From NCBI GenBank assembly GCA_029379385.1, contig CM055606.1, positions 16,827,142-16,891,141 of the forward strand: a DNA stretch of 64,000 nucleotides. Reading direction: 5' to 3'. Positions within the stretch are counted from its first letter, which is position 1, and each line of letters opens with the position of its first letter. Made by a program: the position numbers and the translations under genes. The notes beneath the pieces were generated by a model. It ran no database searches. It was not told the origin of the DNA and saw nothing but the letters and a program-made list of their open reading frames with translations. Positions 52,191 through 64,000 of this stretch are shown here, piece after piece. This DNA comes from Quillaja saponaria (lineage: Eukaryota; Streptophyta; Magnoliopsida; Fabales; Quillajaceae).

Positions 52191-55100
52191 TCACGAGGAT
52201 TTCATATCATCCAAGCCAAAACGAGCCTGGGACAACAGAAAGAATTTGTGAGCCTCAAAATTGAATCCAGAAATAAGTGATAATAAAATTACTACCTGGA
52301 CTATTACCATAAATATAGATGATCTGTTTTTGGCTATAAAAATAACAATGAAACGAGAAATAAAATTAAGTCATGCATGGGGTCTGGTCAACTAAGATTA
52401 TGGCATTATACATCCCAATTTTCAGTCTTTTGGTAGTCCATTAACTCCGTTTGCTTTTTGTCAAAGTCATTCCTCACAAATTAAAGGTTCACCTTATCTT
52501 TAATTTTGTGTTCTAATCCTAGCTTCCTATGGAGGTACAGCATCATCAGTCATCACTCCTCTCAAAATGGAAAAGAATACTTTTTTTTCCCTTTTCTCTT
52601 TTTGAACAATGAGCCTTCAAACCTGTATCAATCATACGAGATTCTTAAATGCAAGTCACAAAACTCACCAATTATCTAGGAAATCTTACCAGAAATTTGT
52701 GATTCTCTTGAAGATATGGAGAGAAGCTTGAGCAAAATTTCTCTATGTCATCATTAATATCCCCCGTGCCTCCAACCACCTCCATGAACTTTTTTCTATC
52801 AGGAGCAAGCTTCATTGCAACCTGTAGTTCAACACCACACCATCCAAAATTGTCTTTTTTTTTCACAAAAAGAAAAGCAGGAGCTCCAAGTTTAGGGGGA
52901 GATGGCTTCCTAGCACTTCGGTAAATGTTTAAAAAAAGACAGATAATATGCATAAGTACACCATTTCTTTCCTTTTAATGCTTATAATGAGTATACTATG
53001 TAAATGTAAAAAGGTTTGAGGCTTACAAAATTTTTGCCAATGGATGGATAGATTTTCAGTTGCATAGGAATAGTGGGCTGAGTTTAACAACAGAAGATAC
53101 AAGTCGGTAAAATAGTTTAAAACCCATTTTCAAATGAAGTCATACCAAGTCTACAACAAGATACTTAGTAAATTTAGGCCAATGTGACTCAATAACTCCT
53201 CAAATGAGTTCCTTATCTATCAAGGAATTTAAAATTATATCATGGAAGTATGGAAAAAAAATTACAGTGAAAGCTGAACTAGCAAGCCAGCCATGCCATT
53301 TCTTTAGGGTCTTGCTGTAGGAATCTGTACAGGCCTGAGACATTGACCAATCTGGATGTTGGAGTAAGTTGCGAAACAATTCCACCAAGAAATCCATTGC
53401 TCTGTAGATTTTAACACTTAGAAAACAAACGTATCATGTTTGAAATAGCATGCATAAAAAAATGAAACTGACAACAATTTGCCAAGATTCTTTTTGTAAC
53501 GCATCAAATCTCATTTCAGAAGCGAAACATCTAGGAATTACGATCTACAGCACATTTCTAGATTATATTTATCAGCAACAGCCAAAGAGCTGATGAATCC
53601 ATTGTCTAAGAGGGAGATAATACACCAATAAACCATAACAATGCCATAATACTTTGACACAGTAACTCATCAACAATTTTCTCACAGCGGCACTCAAGAA
53701 ATGAGTTCGAGCTACTTAAATGAATAACCCACCTAAGCTTATGCTTAACCACACCAGAGCAAATTGTAAGTGCCATGTCAGATTTGCAATCTTGCTGATT
53801 CCGACTTCCGAGACACATTTGCATACACTTGCAGACAATCATCAAGCATGCATAGTAAAGATTCTTTACATTATCTTCGCTTATTATGTTTAATTCTTTC
53901 AAATGTTTTTGGAGATTCACAGGATAACAAGATTTTTACAGTCCAAAATTTTCTCAACAAAAGAAAGTATTTTGGAACTTTTTTTTCTTTCCATCATTAA
54001 TTTGATTGACGAAAAAATTATGTGATTAGAAGTTTTCATAATTTCTAACATATTTATATTTTAGAGAAAGCATTTCATCCAAGCTCAAACTAATTTCTTG
54101 TTTTGCAGCAATGTGAAACACCAGATAAATATCAATTGTAGAAGATGAGCATCAATAGTGCTACTTACCTTGTCAACCAAAGAAGTCCATTGGTACAGCT
54201 GGATGATGATTTTGCTGTTTGAGTTTCAACCTCTATTTGTACCAAACTATACAGGTAGCTGAATTTGGTTGGATTTGTTGAATATTTAGCTTCCAATCTC
54301 TACCATAAAAATTAATATAGTGCAGAGTCAGAAAATGGCATTTGAAATTTAATGTTACTCTTGTTTAGATAGAATCAAGCAATATTATGCATAAAGTGAA
54401 ATTTAGAATTTATCCATTTGAGTTACATAATGACAAGAAAATGTATCAACCACCACAAAATATATTTACAAATTACATTACACTTTTCACATCTGAATTA
54501 TGGTATAAGCATTGCTTAACATCTTAACCAGGAAAAAATATTACATTTAAAGCAACATGCAAGCACGCACAGATATAGATACAAGCATACAGATAAGTAA
54601 ATGAGCACATATGTGAAACTATGATAAAGGCATACCGATATGTTACCACCAACGTCAGATTTAACAAGAGTCATAGCAGCTCCAAACTTATCTGCCATAA
54701 AAAAGTATAAGAACCAAGGACCGAAGAGAACAAATTGGTACTATAAGTTTGATGCTTTAGCAGAGATTGATGATTGAACCATGGTGAAAACATATGAAAA
54801 AATATTGCATTGTTTAAGATGAAGTATACACATGAAGTTATAATTGAGAAATCCTATTAGGCTTACACCCTTATGCAAATGAATTTAATACATTAGAAGC
54901 TAAGGAGAATTTCAAAAAGACTATGCAAATTACAGCCATTGCATAGCTGTGGCATTGCCAAATTTGTAGAGTAAAATGCACATATTCCAAGTACATTAAA
55001 TGGGTATACAAATAAAAATATAGTTAAATGAAGAAGAAAGAAAATAAATAAAAGAAGATAAACTGGCAGCATTAAGCTTATGAATAGACAGATTAGAATG

Positions 55101-55541
55101 GTCTCAAAAATTCAATTCAAGTTGTTTTTCTAATTCTGGACATAAATTGCATTTCTGATGAGAAGCACAATAATGAATTAAGGTTATTTCAGAAGAGAAT
55201 TTCACAAAACAAGGCTTCTTCTCCACATCTGTATGATAGAAAACATTGACAAAGAGCCACAAATATTAAACTCTTTCTCAGTTTAGTGTAAGTATGCAGA
55301 AATAATGGAGAATACATTCTGGAAAACATGTTCATATGTCCAGCAGTGAACAATGGCAAAGATAAAATTGCATTTTGTGCTCAGATTGAGCAATTAATAA
55401 ACTAAAGGACCAAGACCATGCACCTATAATAGGCAGTATCTGTTTGCAAACATCCAAAAAAGGCTTAGTCATCATTTCCCCCTCGCTGGACTTCACATGC
55501 TTCATTCCTTCCAGAGCAGATGCGAACACAGTTCCCTCCAT
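52191..55541 (-). CDS. GLTP1: Glycolipid transfer protein 1
   Basis: There are six exons on the minus strand: 55541-55424, 54691-54636, 54299-54169, 53401-53266, 52821-52690 and 52226-52191, all in phase, giving 202 residues. It begins MEGTVFASALEGMKHVKSSE. DKFGAAMTLVKSDVGGNIS carries the GLTP motif with the Asp and Asn that bind the sugar headgroup. KKWHGWLAS holds the Trp and His/Trp of the headgroup pocket, and APDRKKF follows. The all-helical GLTP fold moves glycosphingolipids, or in plants preferably glucosylceramide, between membranes in the cytosol. The counterpart is At2g33470 (from memory), and its neighbour fits. The frame is intact. A 5' UTR intron is likely between about 55560 and 56250, with the transcript start near 56400. 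Confidence 0.94.
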
Positions 55542-56403
55542 TTTTGTGCTTTACTGCATAGTTGCATTTTCATAAGCATATAAGTACAATAGTGACAGAA
55601 CAGAAGTCTGAGTAAGCATATCTAGCCACCAAAGTTCTATCGTAGAGCATTTAAAGTCGATGACGTAATTGACATCTATAACAGATTACAAAACCCATAA
55701 CCAACAAAAGCTAGACATGAAGCCAAAAAGTTTGGGCCTACAGTAGACGAAAGGCCAAAGGTTCTAACCCCAGCAGGTACTTGGGTTCTCTCAAGTTTCA
55801 TATTTCCCATATCCTAATCCTACAATGGATTCTAATCCAACCATCAGGCAGTCTTAAATCTCAATCATGTTTATCAACAGGGATTTGCAGGTATATGGGA
55901 CAAGTCTAATATCTGATCAGTGATCACACAGCACAAGGATTTGGTGGGAAAGTATTACAAAAAGTAATCAGATTTTGCAATATGGGGGCCTTGTCTAGGA
56001 GCTGCTGCAGTTTAATGAGATCACTGAATTGAGTAACAGAGATGGTCACAGTACATACCACCTATGAGCTAAACTGAGCTCAGAACTAGATCCATTATAA
56101 TCTCCCAAGATATGCTTTCAAGAATTTTCTTTCAGTTTTCTCAGTATCCAAACAGAAAGAGATCAATTAATAAATTAATCGAATTATACATCAAGAATCA
56201 TAAAATTTCATAACTAAAACAACATTATTATGAACGAAAATATATTTCATACCTACGCACAAGCTTTTACTAAGATTCGCTCAGGAGCGATCTGAAAGAA
56301 TTCGCAGAGGTGAACAAAATATGAAGCAAATTTAATGGAAATGATAAATGATCGGAGGGAATCAGATTCGATTCGATTCAATGAGATAACGACACAGACA
56401 GAA

Positions 56404-56655
56404 GGATGTATCTTTGCTCAAGGCTTATTTATTGTTTTAGTCACTGAACATTACCCTATTTTCGGGTTCGAATCTTTTTAGAGAAATTGTATAATTTTCT
56501 AGACCGAAAATGTTTTTAGCAGGAGTGTGGGATGTATCTTTGCCCAAGGCTTATTTATTGTTTTAGTCACTGAACATTACCCTATTTTCGGGTTCGAATC
56601 TTTTTAGATAAATTGTATAATTTTCTAGACCGAAAATGTTTTTAGCAGGAGTGTA
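56404..56655. repeat. 126-bp tandem duplication upstream of GLTP1
   Basis: The block at 56404-56529 is repeated at 56530-56655. I see only two or three differences: GCTCAA versus GCCCAA, AGAGAAA versus AGATAAA, and the last base. It lies at or just upstream of the GLTP1 transcription start, so it may double promoter elements. Confidence 0.9.
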
Positions 56656-57514
56656 TGTATAAGCTAGTTCAAACATATGCAGCCGTTAATTTTATTTTTA
56701 ATTAGATCGTTGGTCTAATCAGATGGTTAAATTAAAATAAATATAACTAAAACTTAGTTAGTATTTTGTTTTAGTAGATGAAGAAAAATAAATATTAATA
56801 CATGAAAAAAAAAAAATATGAATATTGACTCAATTTTATTAGAGAAATTTGTTTGTTCATTTTCAATTGTTAAATGACAATTCTTCTTTCCAATTAGCCT
56901 AAAAAAAGTCATCAAATATTTGTAGGTATTTTTAATAATATCAACTAATTATGTGGTGCTCCATCTAGATATAATAATTAATACTAATATAATTGGATAA
57001 TTTTAAGTTTTTAACTGAATCTGCTTGCACTTGTCTCATGTATGACATTCAAGTCAAGCTCAAGCTTGCTCAATTCTTACCAAGCCAAACTCAAGTCCTC
57101 TAGTATTACACTAAACTCAAATCCAAGTTTAATGCACTTATAATATAACTCGTCCTAATATTAGGAATGATTTGTAGAAATTTGCAGTGTTTTATATTGA
57201 TATTCTAATGAAAAGTTATATTCACTTTTATCATTTAACATTAAAATTTAAAATGAACTTAGAAGACAAAAACAGAAAAAAGAAAAAAAGAATTATGCCT
57301 GCATCAGAAAGTATCCCTTACAGAGTGTATAGAAGGTCTTTACCTCTGTACAGAAACGTAGCATACACATTATAGACCCAAAGGGAAAATGGACGCTTTA
57401 TTGTGAACTTCGTGAAAGCTTCTTATTCAAAAAACACGCAAAAAAGGTCACTACTACTCACAGCTTAGCAAACAAAATTGACTGACATCATTCCACTTTG
57501 CATTTTAAAAGACA
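56656..57514. other. Spacer between GLTP1 promoter and dCTP pyrophosphatase 3' end
   Basis: AT-rich spacer. Near 57045-57140 it has CAAGCTCAAGCTTGCTCAA-type words resembling a dispersed plant repeat. I see no gene. Confidence 0.4.
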
Positions 57515-57783
57515 TTAATTTGGTGGGTATTTGACTGCATTCTTGATAATTTTCTTAATAGCAGCATCACCAAGATCAATGCCACAAATATCAGCCAGCC
57601 TGATAAGATATAGCAGCACATCAGATAGCTCCTCTCCCAGATGCTCCTTATCTGATTCCTCCCAATTTGACAAGCCTCTGTCCACCTCTCCTCTCCATTG
57701 GAATATTTCTGATAGCTCTCCTACTTCTCCAACCTTCATTTATACAACAAATAAGAAATAAATTTTGGCTTAAAGACAGAAAA

Positions 57784-57816
<33 letters not shown>

Positions 57817-58234
57817 TACAATTCTATATCTTATTTGTTACTTTCTGTATACAATTGGGATACAAAAACTCAAACTGTTTCTCTTGCAGATTTTGAGTCT
57901 TATTTAGCGATCAGATCAGATGGAGTTAGAACTAGTTTACATGTACCTAGACTAATCTATCTTTTTGGTAAAAAAACATTTAGATATTGATGTCAAATGA
58001 GGGATGCATCCATAGAGTTAAAAAATTAAGCAGATGAAGAAAATCAAATTCTAAACATTTGTATAAAAAGAGATATAGGGGAAGAATGACCATGGCAAGC
58101 AGAAGGTTCCTGGGACTGTGGTATTTTTCCCAATCTCTGGCCTTTGCAAATTCCTCTAGCTTTCTTGAAAGCTCCTTCAGACTAATATCTTCAATTTTCT
58201 TATCTGCTACCTCTTCTTTTCCTTCTGCTTCCAT
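57515..58234 (-). CDS. DCTPP1: dCTP pyrophosphatase 1-like (MazG-type NTP pyrophosphohydrolase)
   Basis: There are two exons on the minus strand, 58234-58091 and 57733-57515, giving 120 residues. The MazG-like fold is clear: LEEFAKARDWEKYHSPRNLL, then VGEVGELSEIFQWRG with the E-x-x-E of the metal site, then HLGEELSDVLLYLIRLADIC with the second E-x-x-D metal-binding pair. It ends IKNAVKYP. The enzyme hydrolyses dCTP and modified dCTP to dCMP and pyrophosphate, cleaning the nucleotide pool. The length is that of compact plant members. The splice joins LLLAM to VGEVGEL in phase. The frame is intact, and the start at 58234 is the first ATG of the exon. Confidence 0.92.
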
Positions 58235-61190
58235 ACTTCAGTTTTTTGAACTCTGCATGGAAGGAGAGTAGGTGATCTTATTGCCTTTATAGAGGTTGAA
58301 AAGAAAGAAATAGGAATAAAATTGTCTGAATAGGAATATGAATCCTATATATATATATGTACAAATAAAATTGAATAAGCTGTGAAAGTACATTGTCCAT
58401 GGTTTATACATGAGATTCTATGGAGTGCCCATCATGCAAAGTGGGCAACTTTCTATATATGATATTAATAAAAAAAATATTCCATTTTTTACCATGGATG
58501 ATGTTTATCAATGAAATGAGGAAAATAAGGTATAAAAATCCAATTGTTGTGTTTAAATTCCTATCATATATAATAAATATGGCCGCTAGTTAAAAATGAC
58601 AACTTACAATGAGAAAGGCTCATCAAAATATGATGAAGACAGAAATTGGTGGATAGTAGATCATGCACTTACTGATCCAATAGGTAATACCAATCCCCAA
58701 GGTTATAATTATCATCTTAAACTTTCACAAATGGAACTAACTAATTCAAATTTCTAATACTTTGCTACTTCACAGGCCTAATAGCTAATAGGATGAGAGA
58801 GAATTATCTTTTAGTTGGGTAGCCCCATAGACATTGTTTGTAGTAGGATACAACCTTGAATTAAACTTGAAAGTTGTACAACAAATTGTCTTATTATTAA
58901 TTTGTTCCTTGATCTAACATTTCAACCCAACTTGCAATGGACATAAATTAAAAATAAAAAATGTCGAAGTGATAGCTAGCTGGGTTAACTAGTAAAATCT
59001 TTTAACATTGCTCTTAGAATATGAGATCGAATCTTGCATTCACTTAAAAAAATAAATGTCTTACGAGAGAAATAAAAGTCTTTAAAAATATCCAAACACA
59101 CCATTAATGTGCAATGAATTAGAGAAAATAAGAGGGGTGCAGCTGGCAAAGATTATATGTTTCTTACCTTTTGTTTACACACAATTGCTGCTGAATAATT
59201 CATGTATCATGAGAACCAATATATGGTAAGTAAATATTCATGAAATTACCAAAAAATTGTATTTTTCTTCCCTATATGGAGTTGCACAATTCATTGTTTC
59301 CAAGAGAATTGTCAAAATTCTTGGCTTTATATTTTTCTTTTCTTGCACACATCTGGGTATTCATTGTGTTTAAATAAAGCATCTTAAAAAGGAGAATACC
59401 ATTCAATTATATCCAGATAGATGGAGTAGTGCAAATGCTCACTAAGACAATATTTGCTTATAAACAATTGTTAAGCAGAGAATAATCATTTTAAAGTGAA
59501 GAAGACTAGGTTAGAAACATGAAAAATGAGGATTAAGAAAGCAAAAGTTGAAGAACATATATATACTGAATTTTTTCTTATCTTACTTAAAAGTGAGTAT
59601 AAATTCTTCATTATTAACTAAATAATACAGCAAACCGACCATAATCGGTTGGCTAATCTCTTTCTTCGAAGAAGAACCTCTTAAAGATGCAGATGAGATA
59701 AATTTAACAAAGTTTCAGAAGTCCAGATCACACAAGAAAATGAAACTGATTCATGGTTTCCAAGAATCTTGTCTTAAATTATTTCTGTTGGGAGGAAAGT
59801 AGTGTTAATTGACATTCTAAGGATTTGCTTTTGATTTTTAAAACATAATAGTTTATTCCTGAAATTGGTTCTAGCATATCTGAAAGAATCCAACTCATTG
59901 AATTGAAGGGAATAGAATAAAATCAAATGCTGATCAAAGCATATAACTGAGCAAAAGCATCTTCAAAGCATCAAGCCATGTCATTCTTCTACATACCTCA
60001 TTTGAAAGAAGATACCAGTGAAGATTAGACTTGAATTATTCTAGAGGCCATATCATTATTATTTAGTAAACATATTGGAAAAGAAAAACATAATTAAAAC
60101 AAATATTGTTGTTTTCTTTTATTTAGTGACAAGTTATGTCTGAACCAATTTATGTGTATTTGATTAATCACCTCTCTAATTTGGTCAAAGGAATCAATGT
60201 TGAGACTTATAATGAGAAATTTACTCAGTTGGCCTCCCAAAAGAAATTGGAACATATAGAAAATCAATTAAGAATGTTTACATTCTTTGACCACTGTAAA
60301 TTTGTCCCATTTATGAAAAATAAGATTCACATTTGTAGAAACCAGCAATCATATTGCTTTTGATCTTGTTTTATTTTTTGTTTAGTGGTTAAGTGGTATC
60401 TGGATCAAGCCTATATGAATTTTAACTATTTCATCTATCCTGTCAAATGCATGTCATTTCATGAATATATATTTTTTTTTGACAAATTATTTTGTAAATG
60501 CAAAAAAAAATCTTTAAATAGAAATATTTTTCCTTTAATATTTCTCTTTAGAAGTCAAATCGTTTCATGAGTTTGAATTTTTCCTCTTGAAACCATCTTT
60601 CATAAAAACAAAAACAAAAAAACCAAGTAACAATATATTTGTAGTAATTTTTTATGGGTTATTTTCACAAACTTTTACTTGGCAAAGGTACTCTTTTGGC
60701 TCTCAAAGTTTTAATTTTTATTTTCATACTTTTAATTGTATCTAGTTAGTTCTTCAATTTTATTGATAGTGTATAATTAGTTTAATATGTTCAATTATTT
60801 AATAAATTAAAGTAAACTAAAACGAAGATTGTTCCTCAACTTAGGTTTTCGTTTTTTACAAATTAAAATTTTGAATCATATATAATTTTCATTATATTTT
60901 ATTTTTTTGACTTTCTAGACACATAATGAGTAATGACTTTCTCTTCCTCTTTATTTCCAAATTAACAATAAAATATACTTACAAGACATGGTTCAAGTAG
61001 TAAAATACACTTGAACTTAGACAGCTGATTCAGTTCAGTTTTTAAGGGTATAAGTAATCAAATAAATTAATTCTGTTATTTTGGGGTTAAATATTGCGCC
61101 TAAAATAGAATTTAATTTAACTTGGTTTAGTAAAAATAGGCAACTGAACTGAATTAATTTTAATTGATCAGTTAGGTTAATTCTATTATT

Positions 61191-61241
<51 letters not shown>

Positions 61242-61890
61242 TTACTATTATTATTTGACCTAAACAAACATAAGTATATTATTGTGGCCCACAAAAATAA
61301 GGATTAAATTTTTATTAATTTAATTTTTAAAATATAAATATAATTTTCGTTTCGTTTCGTTTAAAACCAAGGAATGATAGAAACCAAATCAATAATTTCA
61401 TTTTTGGTTAGTTAAAAACAGAAAATAAATTTTATTAAAAAATATTCGAATCTAACCTTAAAAAATTCATTTTTGGTTAGGTTTTTCATTCATTCTCGAA
61501 ATATTTCAACCATAGAGATTAATGGTTAAGTGGCCTCTGTAATATTAGGGGCTTAAACTATTAGAATAACATTTGTGAGGAAAAACAACATTGAATTCTA
61601 AACGAGATTAAGTTCATAGCCGGGAATACTCATGAAAAAAAAAACATAAAAAGAAAATTACTTAAGTTAATTATAAAATTTTACTTTTGCAAATAAAAAT
61701 GTTAAAATGACAAACAAGACAAAAATATTAGGCGTAATTGGATAAAAAAATTCTATTAAAAGATTAATTACACATAATTAAAAATATGAGTACTAAATTA
61801 GAACAAGAGGAAAAGTTTAAAGACAAAATTGGAGAAAAAAGAAAGAAAATGGTAATGGACCCAAAATTTAGAGAGAAATAAAGAAAATAC
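58235..61890. other. Intergenic region before eL14
   Basis: AT-rich spacer. Near 58965-59060 a tRNA-like A box (TGGGTTAACTAG) and an exact B box (GATCGAATC) suggest a SINE relic. An (AC)n(AT)n microsatellite lies at 61191-61237. The open frames at 60136-60363 and 60385-60570 have no recognised domain and are not called. Confidence 0.45.
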
Positions 61891-61902
61891 ATATGTAAAT
61901 TT

Positions 61903-62036
61903 TGGCCCAATATTCATGAACAAGTCCAACCCAACTTTGTCTCGAGCCTAACCCGATCGTTAAATACCCGGTTCAAAGCGAGCCCACATCTTAAATTCTT
62001 AATCGAAAACCCTAAATCGTCCAAACTACCCTATAA
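61903..62036 (+). promoter_or_regulatory. eL14 promoter: two site II motifs, telo-box, TATA-like box
   Basis: GGCCCA near 61903 and AGCCCA near 61981 are both TGGGCY site II elements on the minus strand. AAACCCTAAA near 62007-62016 is a telo-box. CTATAAAG near 62031 is TATA-like. Site II plus telo-box is the established signature of plant ribosomal protein promoters, linked to TCP factors and growth-dependent transcription. Confidence 0.75.
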
Positions 62037-62128
62037 AGACAACATAAAAATACTAGCTTGTTTCATTTACTTCTTCGTTCCGCCTCACCCTCTCTGTTTC
62101 AGCAGGTGGCAAGCTTCACAAACCAAAA

Positions 62129-63857
62129 ATGGTGAGAGCTCTTATGCAATCTATCTCGTTAGAGTTATGCTCCGGCGATAAATCTCATCAAACTTGAATA
62201 TGATTTTATTGTCTTTTTCTTCTCTGTGTATTGTAGCCTTTCAAGAGGTACGTGGAGATCGGAAGGGTTGCTCTTGTCAATTACGGCAAGGACTATGGCA
62301 GGCTAGTAGTCATTGTCGACGTCATCGACCAGAACAGAGTACGACCCTTTTTTGTTTCCTTAAAAGTTAAAAGTCAATGTCCTTATTTAGATTACTAGTT
62401 GTTTATCCGGTTGGTTGCTTAGAAAATTAGGCGAAAAATTGAAAAGATTTAAGTTTTCGTTCATGGGTTCAAGAAAATTATCTGTATAGATTTATACGTT
62501 TTATTAGCTATCAAACCGTAGCTCCAGTGTTGTAACGTGTTTCCTAGTAACTGGGTATGGGAGTTTTGTTTGGAATAGTATCAATATTTTGAGTCATGTA
62601 ACTGGGGTTTGTGAGTATTTTAAGTATCAATTTTTGTAGCCACTGCATTATACCAATAACTAACTTCAATATTAAAAAAAAAAAAAATGCGACGTGAAGA
62701 AAAATGTTCTTAGGTACTGCATTATATCAACACGTAACTTTAATAATAAAAAAAGTTGAAGGGCCAGTAAAGTTTCACCATGATGGTTTCCTTCTACCGT
62801 ACTGTCTAATATTTATCTTGCAGTTGAGTCTTTTTTTGCTAAATGCTACCAACTTTTCTGCCTGTTGTCTTTATTGTTGATAATGTCTAATTAATGTACT
62901 TTCTGATATCAGTTAATCTTTTATCATTGGCTTTAATGACATTGTCTCATTAGCAATTACCTAGAATCTTCTAATGCCATTTGTGTCGAATGGTGCTTCC
63001 TTTCCCTTTAAGGACAAGTATGGAATGTGAGGATACTGGTTTTCTCATGTTTATTTATAAACGAATGAGCACTTTCCTTATGCGAGATTGTGCATCATTG
63101 TTACAATTTGTTATATTGCATTTGCATGATCTACCATTGAGCCCTAATTTGCCATTTTTGTTGATTTCAGTTGCAACATTGATTTGAGATAGAAAAACTG
63201 TAGGAGAGAATACTGAACTCTGCGTGTGCAATATTTATGTAGTTACACTTTGTAATGCATGCCAGTCTACAATCTGAATTAACTACTGATAATATTGGGT
63301 GTCTTATTTATTTATCTTTTCCCTTTTAGTATTGAGTTGCATTGCTTATTAGTTTCATCTGTACTTGAATCTCCACGGTTGGAGATCAATTATACTCAAG
63401 GGAAAAAGTTTTACTTGTTAATGCTCAAGAAATCTCTGATATGATGTTTCTCCTTATTATACTTGCTTCATAATACATAATGCTAGACATTAAAAGCCAC
63501 AGTGCAATCTCCTTTTTTGTTAACAGGCTCTTGTAGATGCCCCTGATATTGTGAGGTCCCAACTGAATTTTAAGAGACTTTCATTGACTGACATTAAGAT
63601 TGATATCAAGAGGGTCCCAAAGAAGAAGGATCTACTTAAAGCTATGGAGGCTGCTGGTCAGTATAAATACCTGTTATACAATAGGAAACTTTATTTATGG
63701 TTTATACTTCTCTCGAGTAAGTAATACTATAAATCTTTATGTAGATGTTAAGAAGAAGTGGGAAAGTAGCTCGTGGGGCAGAAAACTGATTGTTCAGAAG
63801 AAAAGAGCATCCCTCAATGATTTTGATAGGTTCAAGCTGATGTTGGCAAAGATTAAG
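62129..63857 (+). CDS. RPL14: 60S ribosomal protein eL14, partial (right edge)
   Basis: Four exons are present: 62129-62131 (the ATG alone), 62237-62338, 63527-63656 and 63745-63857. The sequence is clearly eL14: [20 protein letters not shown], then [47 protein letters not shown] and KLMLAKIK. The last exon, normally about 17-20 residues (A-G-V-V-R type tail), lies beyond the window, after the donor AAG|GTTGG at 63857. The protein is part of the large ribosomal subunit. All phases agree and no frame break is seen. Confidence 0.95.
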
Positions 63858-64000
63858 GTTGGTTGTCATTGTTCTCTTTGATAGGACACTCATCTTGCTC
63901 ACTTTTTGAAACCATCATTCATATTATTCTATGCTTAATCTTCAAAAGTTGCATGTGTACTTATGATTCTTTACTCACTGTAATAATCCAAACTGATGTA

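Noticed and set aside
60136..60570. Two short plus-strand frames before eL14
   Set aside because: AT-driven composition, no domain, no promoter or splice evidence.

Overview
This is nuclear DNA of a flowering plant, most likely a core eudicot. It is AT-rich, has GT-AG introns, and nearly every gene has a close Arabidopsis counterpart. I cannot name the species. The exon models were built by hand from splice signals, reading phase and remembered family sequences. No search was run, and Arabidopsis locus numbers are from memory.

Layout, left to right: a degenerate tandem repeat of about 140 bp units at the left edge; an EDA6-like gene (+); a PMP22/Mpv17 peroxisomal membrane protein (-); about 9.5 kb of gene-poor DNA with a CACTA-type transposon remnant and a direct-repeat-bounded relic; a 15-exon PHO1 phosphate exporter (+); a possible small membrane protein (-); a long-chain fatty alcohol oxidase (-); a WD40-type KIN14B-interacting-like protein (-); LINE debris; ribosomal protein eL42 (-); plastid fibrillin FBN5 (+); a PAKRP2/KIN10A phragmoplast kinesin (+); a ROP-interactive CRIB protein (-); glycolipid transfer protein GLTP1 (-); a dCTP pyrophosphatase (-); and the first four exons of ribosomal protein eL14 (+), cut by the right edge.

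The genes do not form one pathway. Their order matches three Arabidopsis neighbourhoods joined end to end: FAO3/PHO1/EDA6, At4g14305-At4g14330, and RIC1/GLTP1. The housekeeping genes have typical plant architecture, such as ATG-only first exons in both ribosomal protein genes, a site II plus telo-box promoter on eL14, and M-phase (MSA) elements on the kinesin.

The most important observation concerns the sequence itself. The five longest genes (PHO1, FAO, the WD40-type gene, FBN5, KIN10A) each need exactly one surplus base removed to restore an otherwise intact, conserved reading frame. The seven shorter genes need none. All five events are +1 with no other decay, so uncorrected insertion errors in the assembly are the best explanation. 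Five independent gene deaths, or programmed frameshifting, are much less likely. I found no convincing new biological system. The best biological leads are the duplicated KEN-box unit in the kinesin tail and two recent tandem duplications, one in a PHO1 intron and one upstream of GLTP1.
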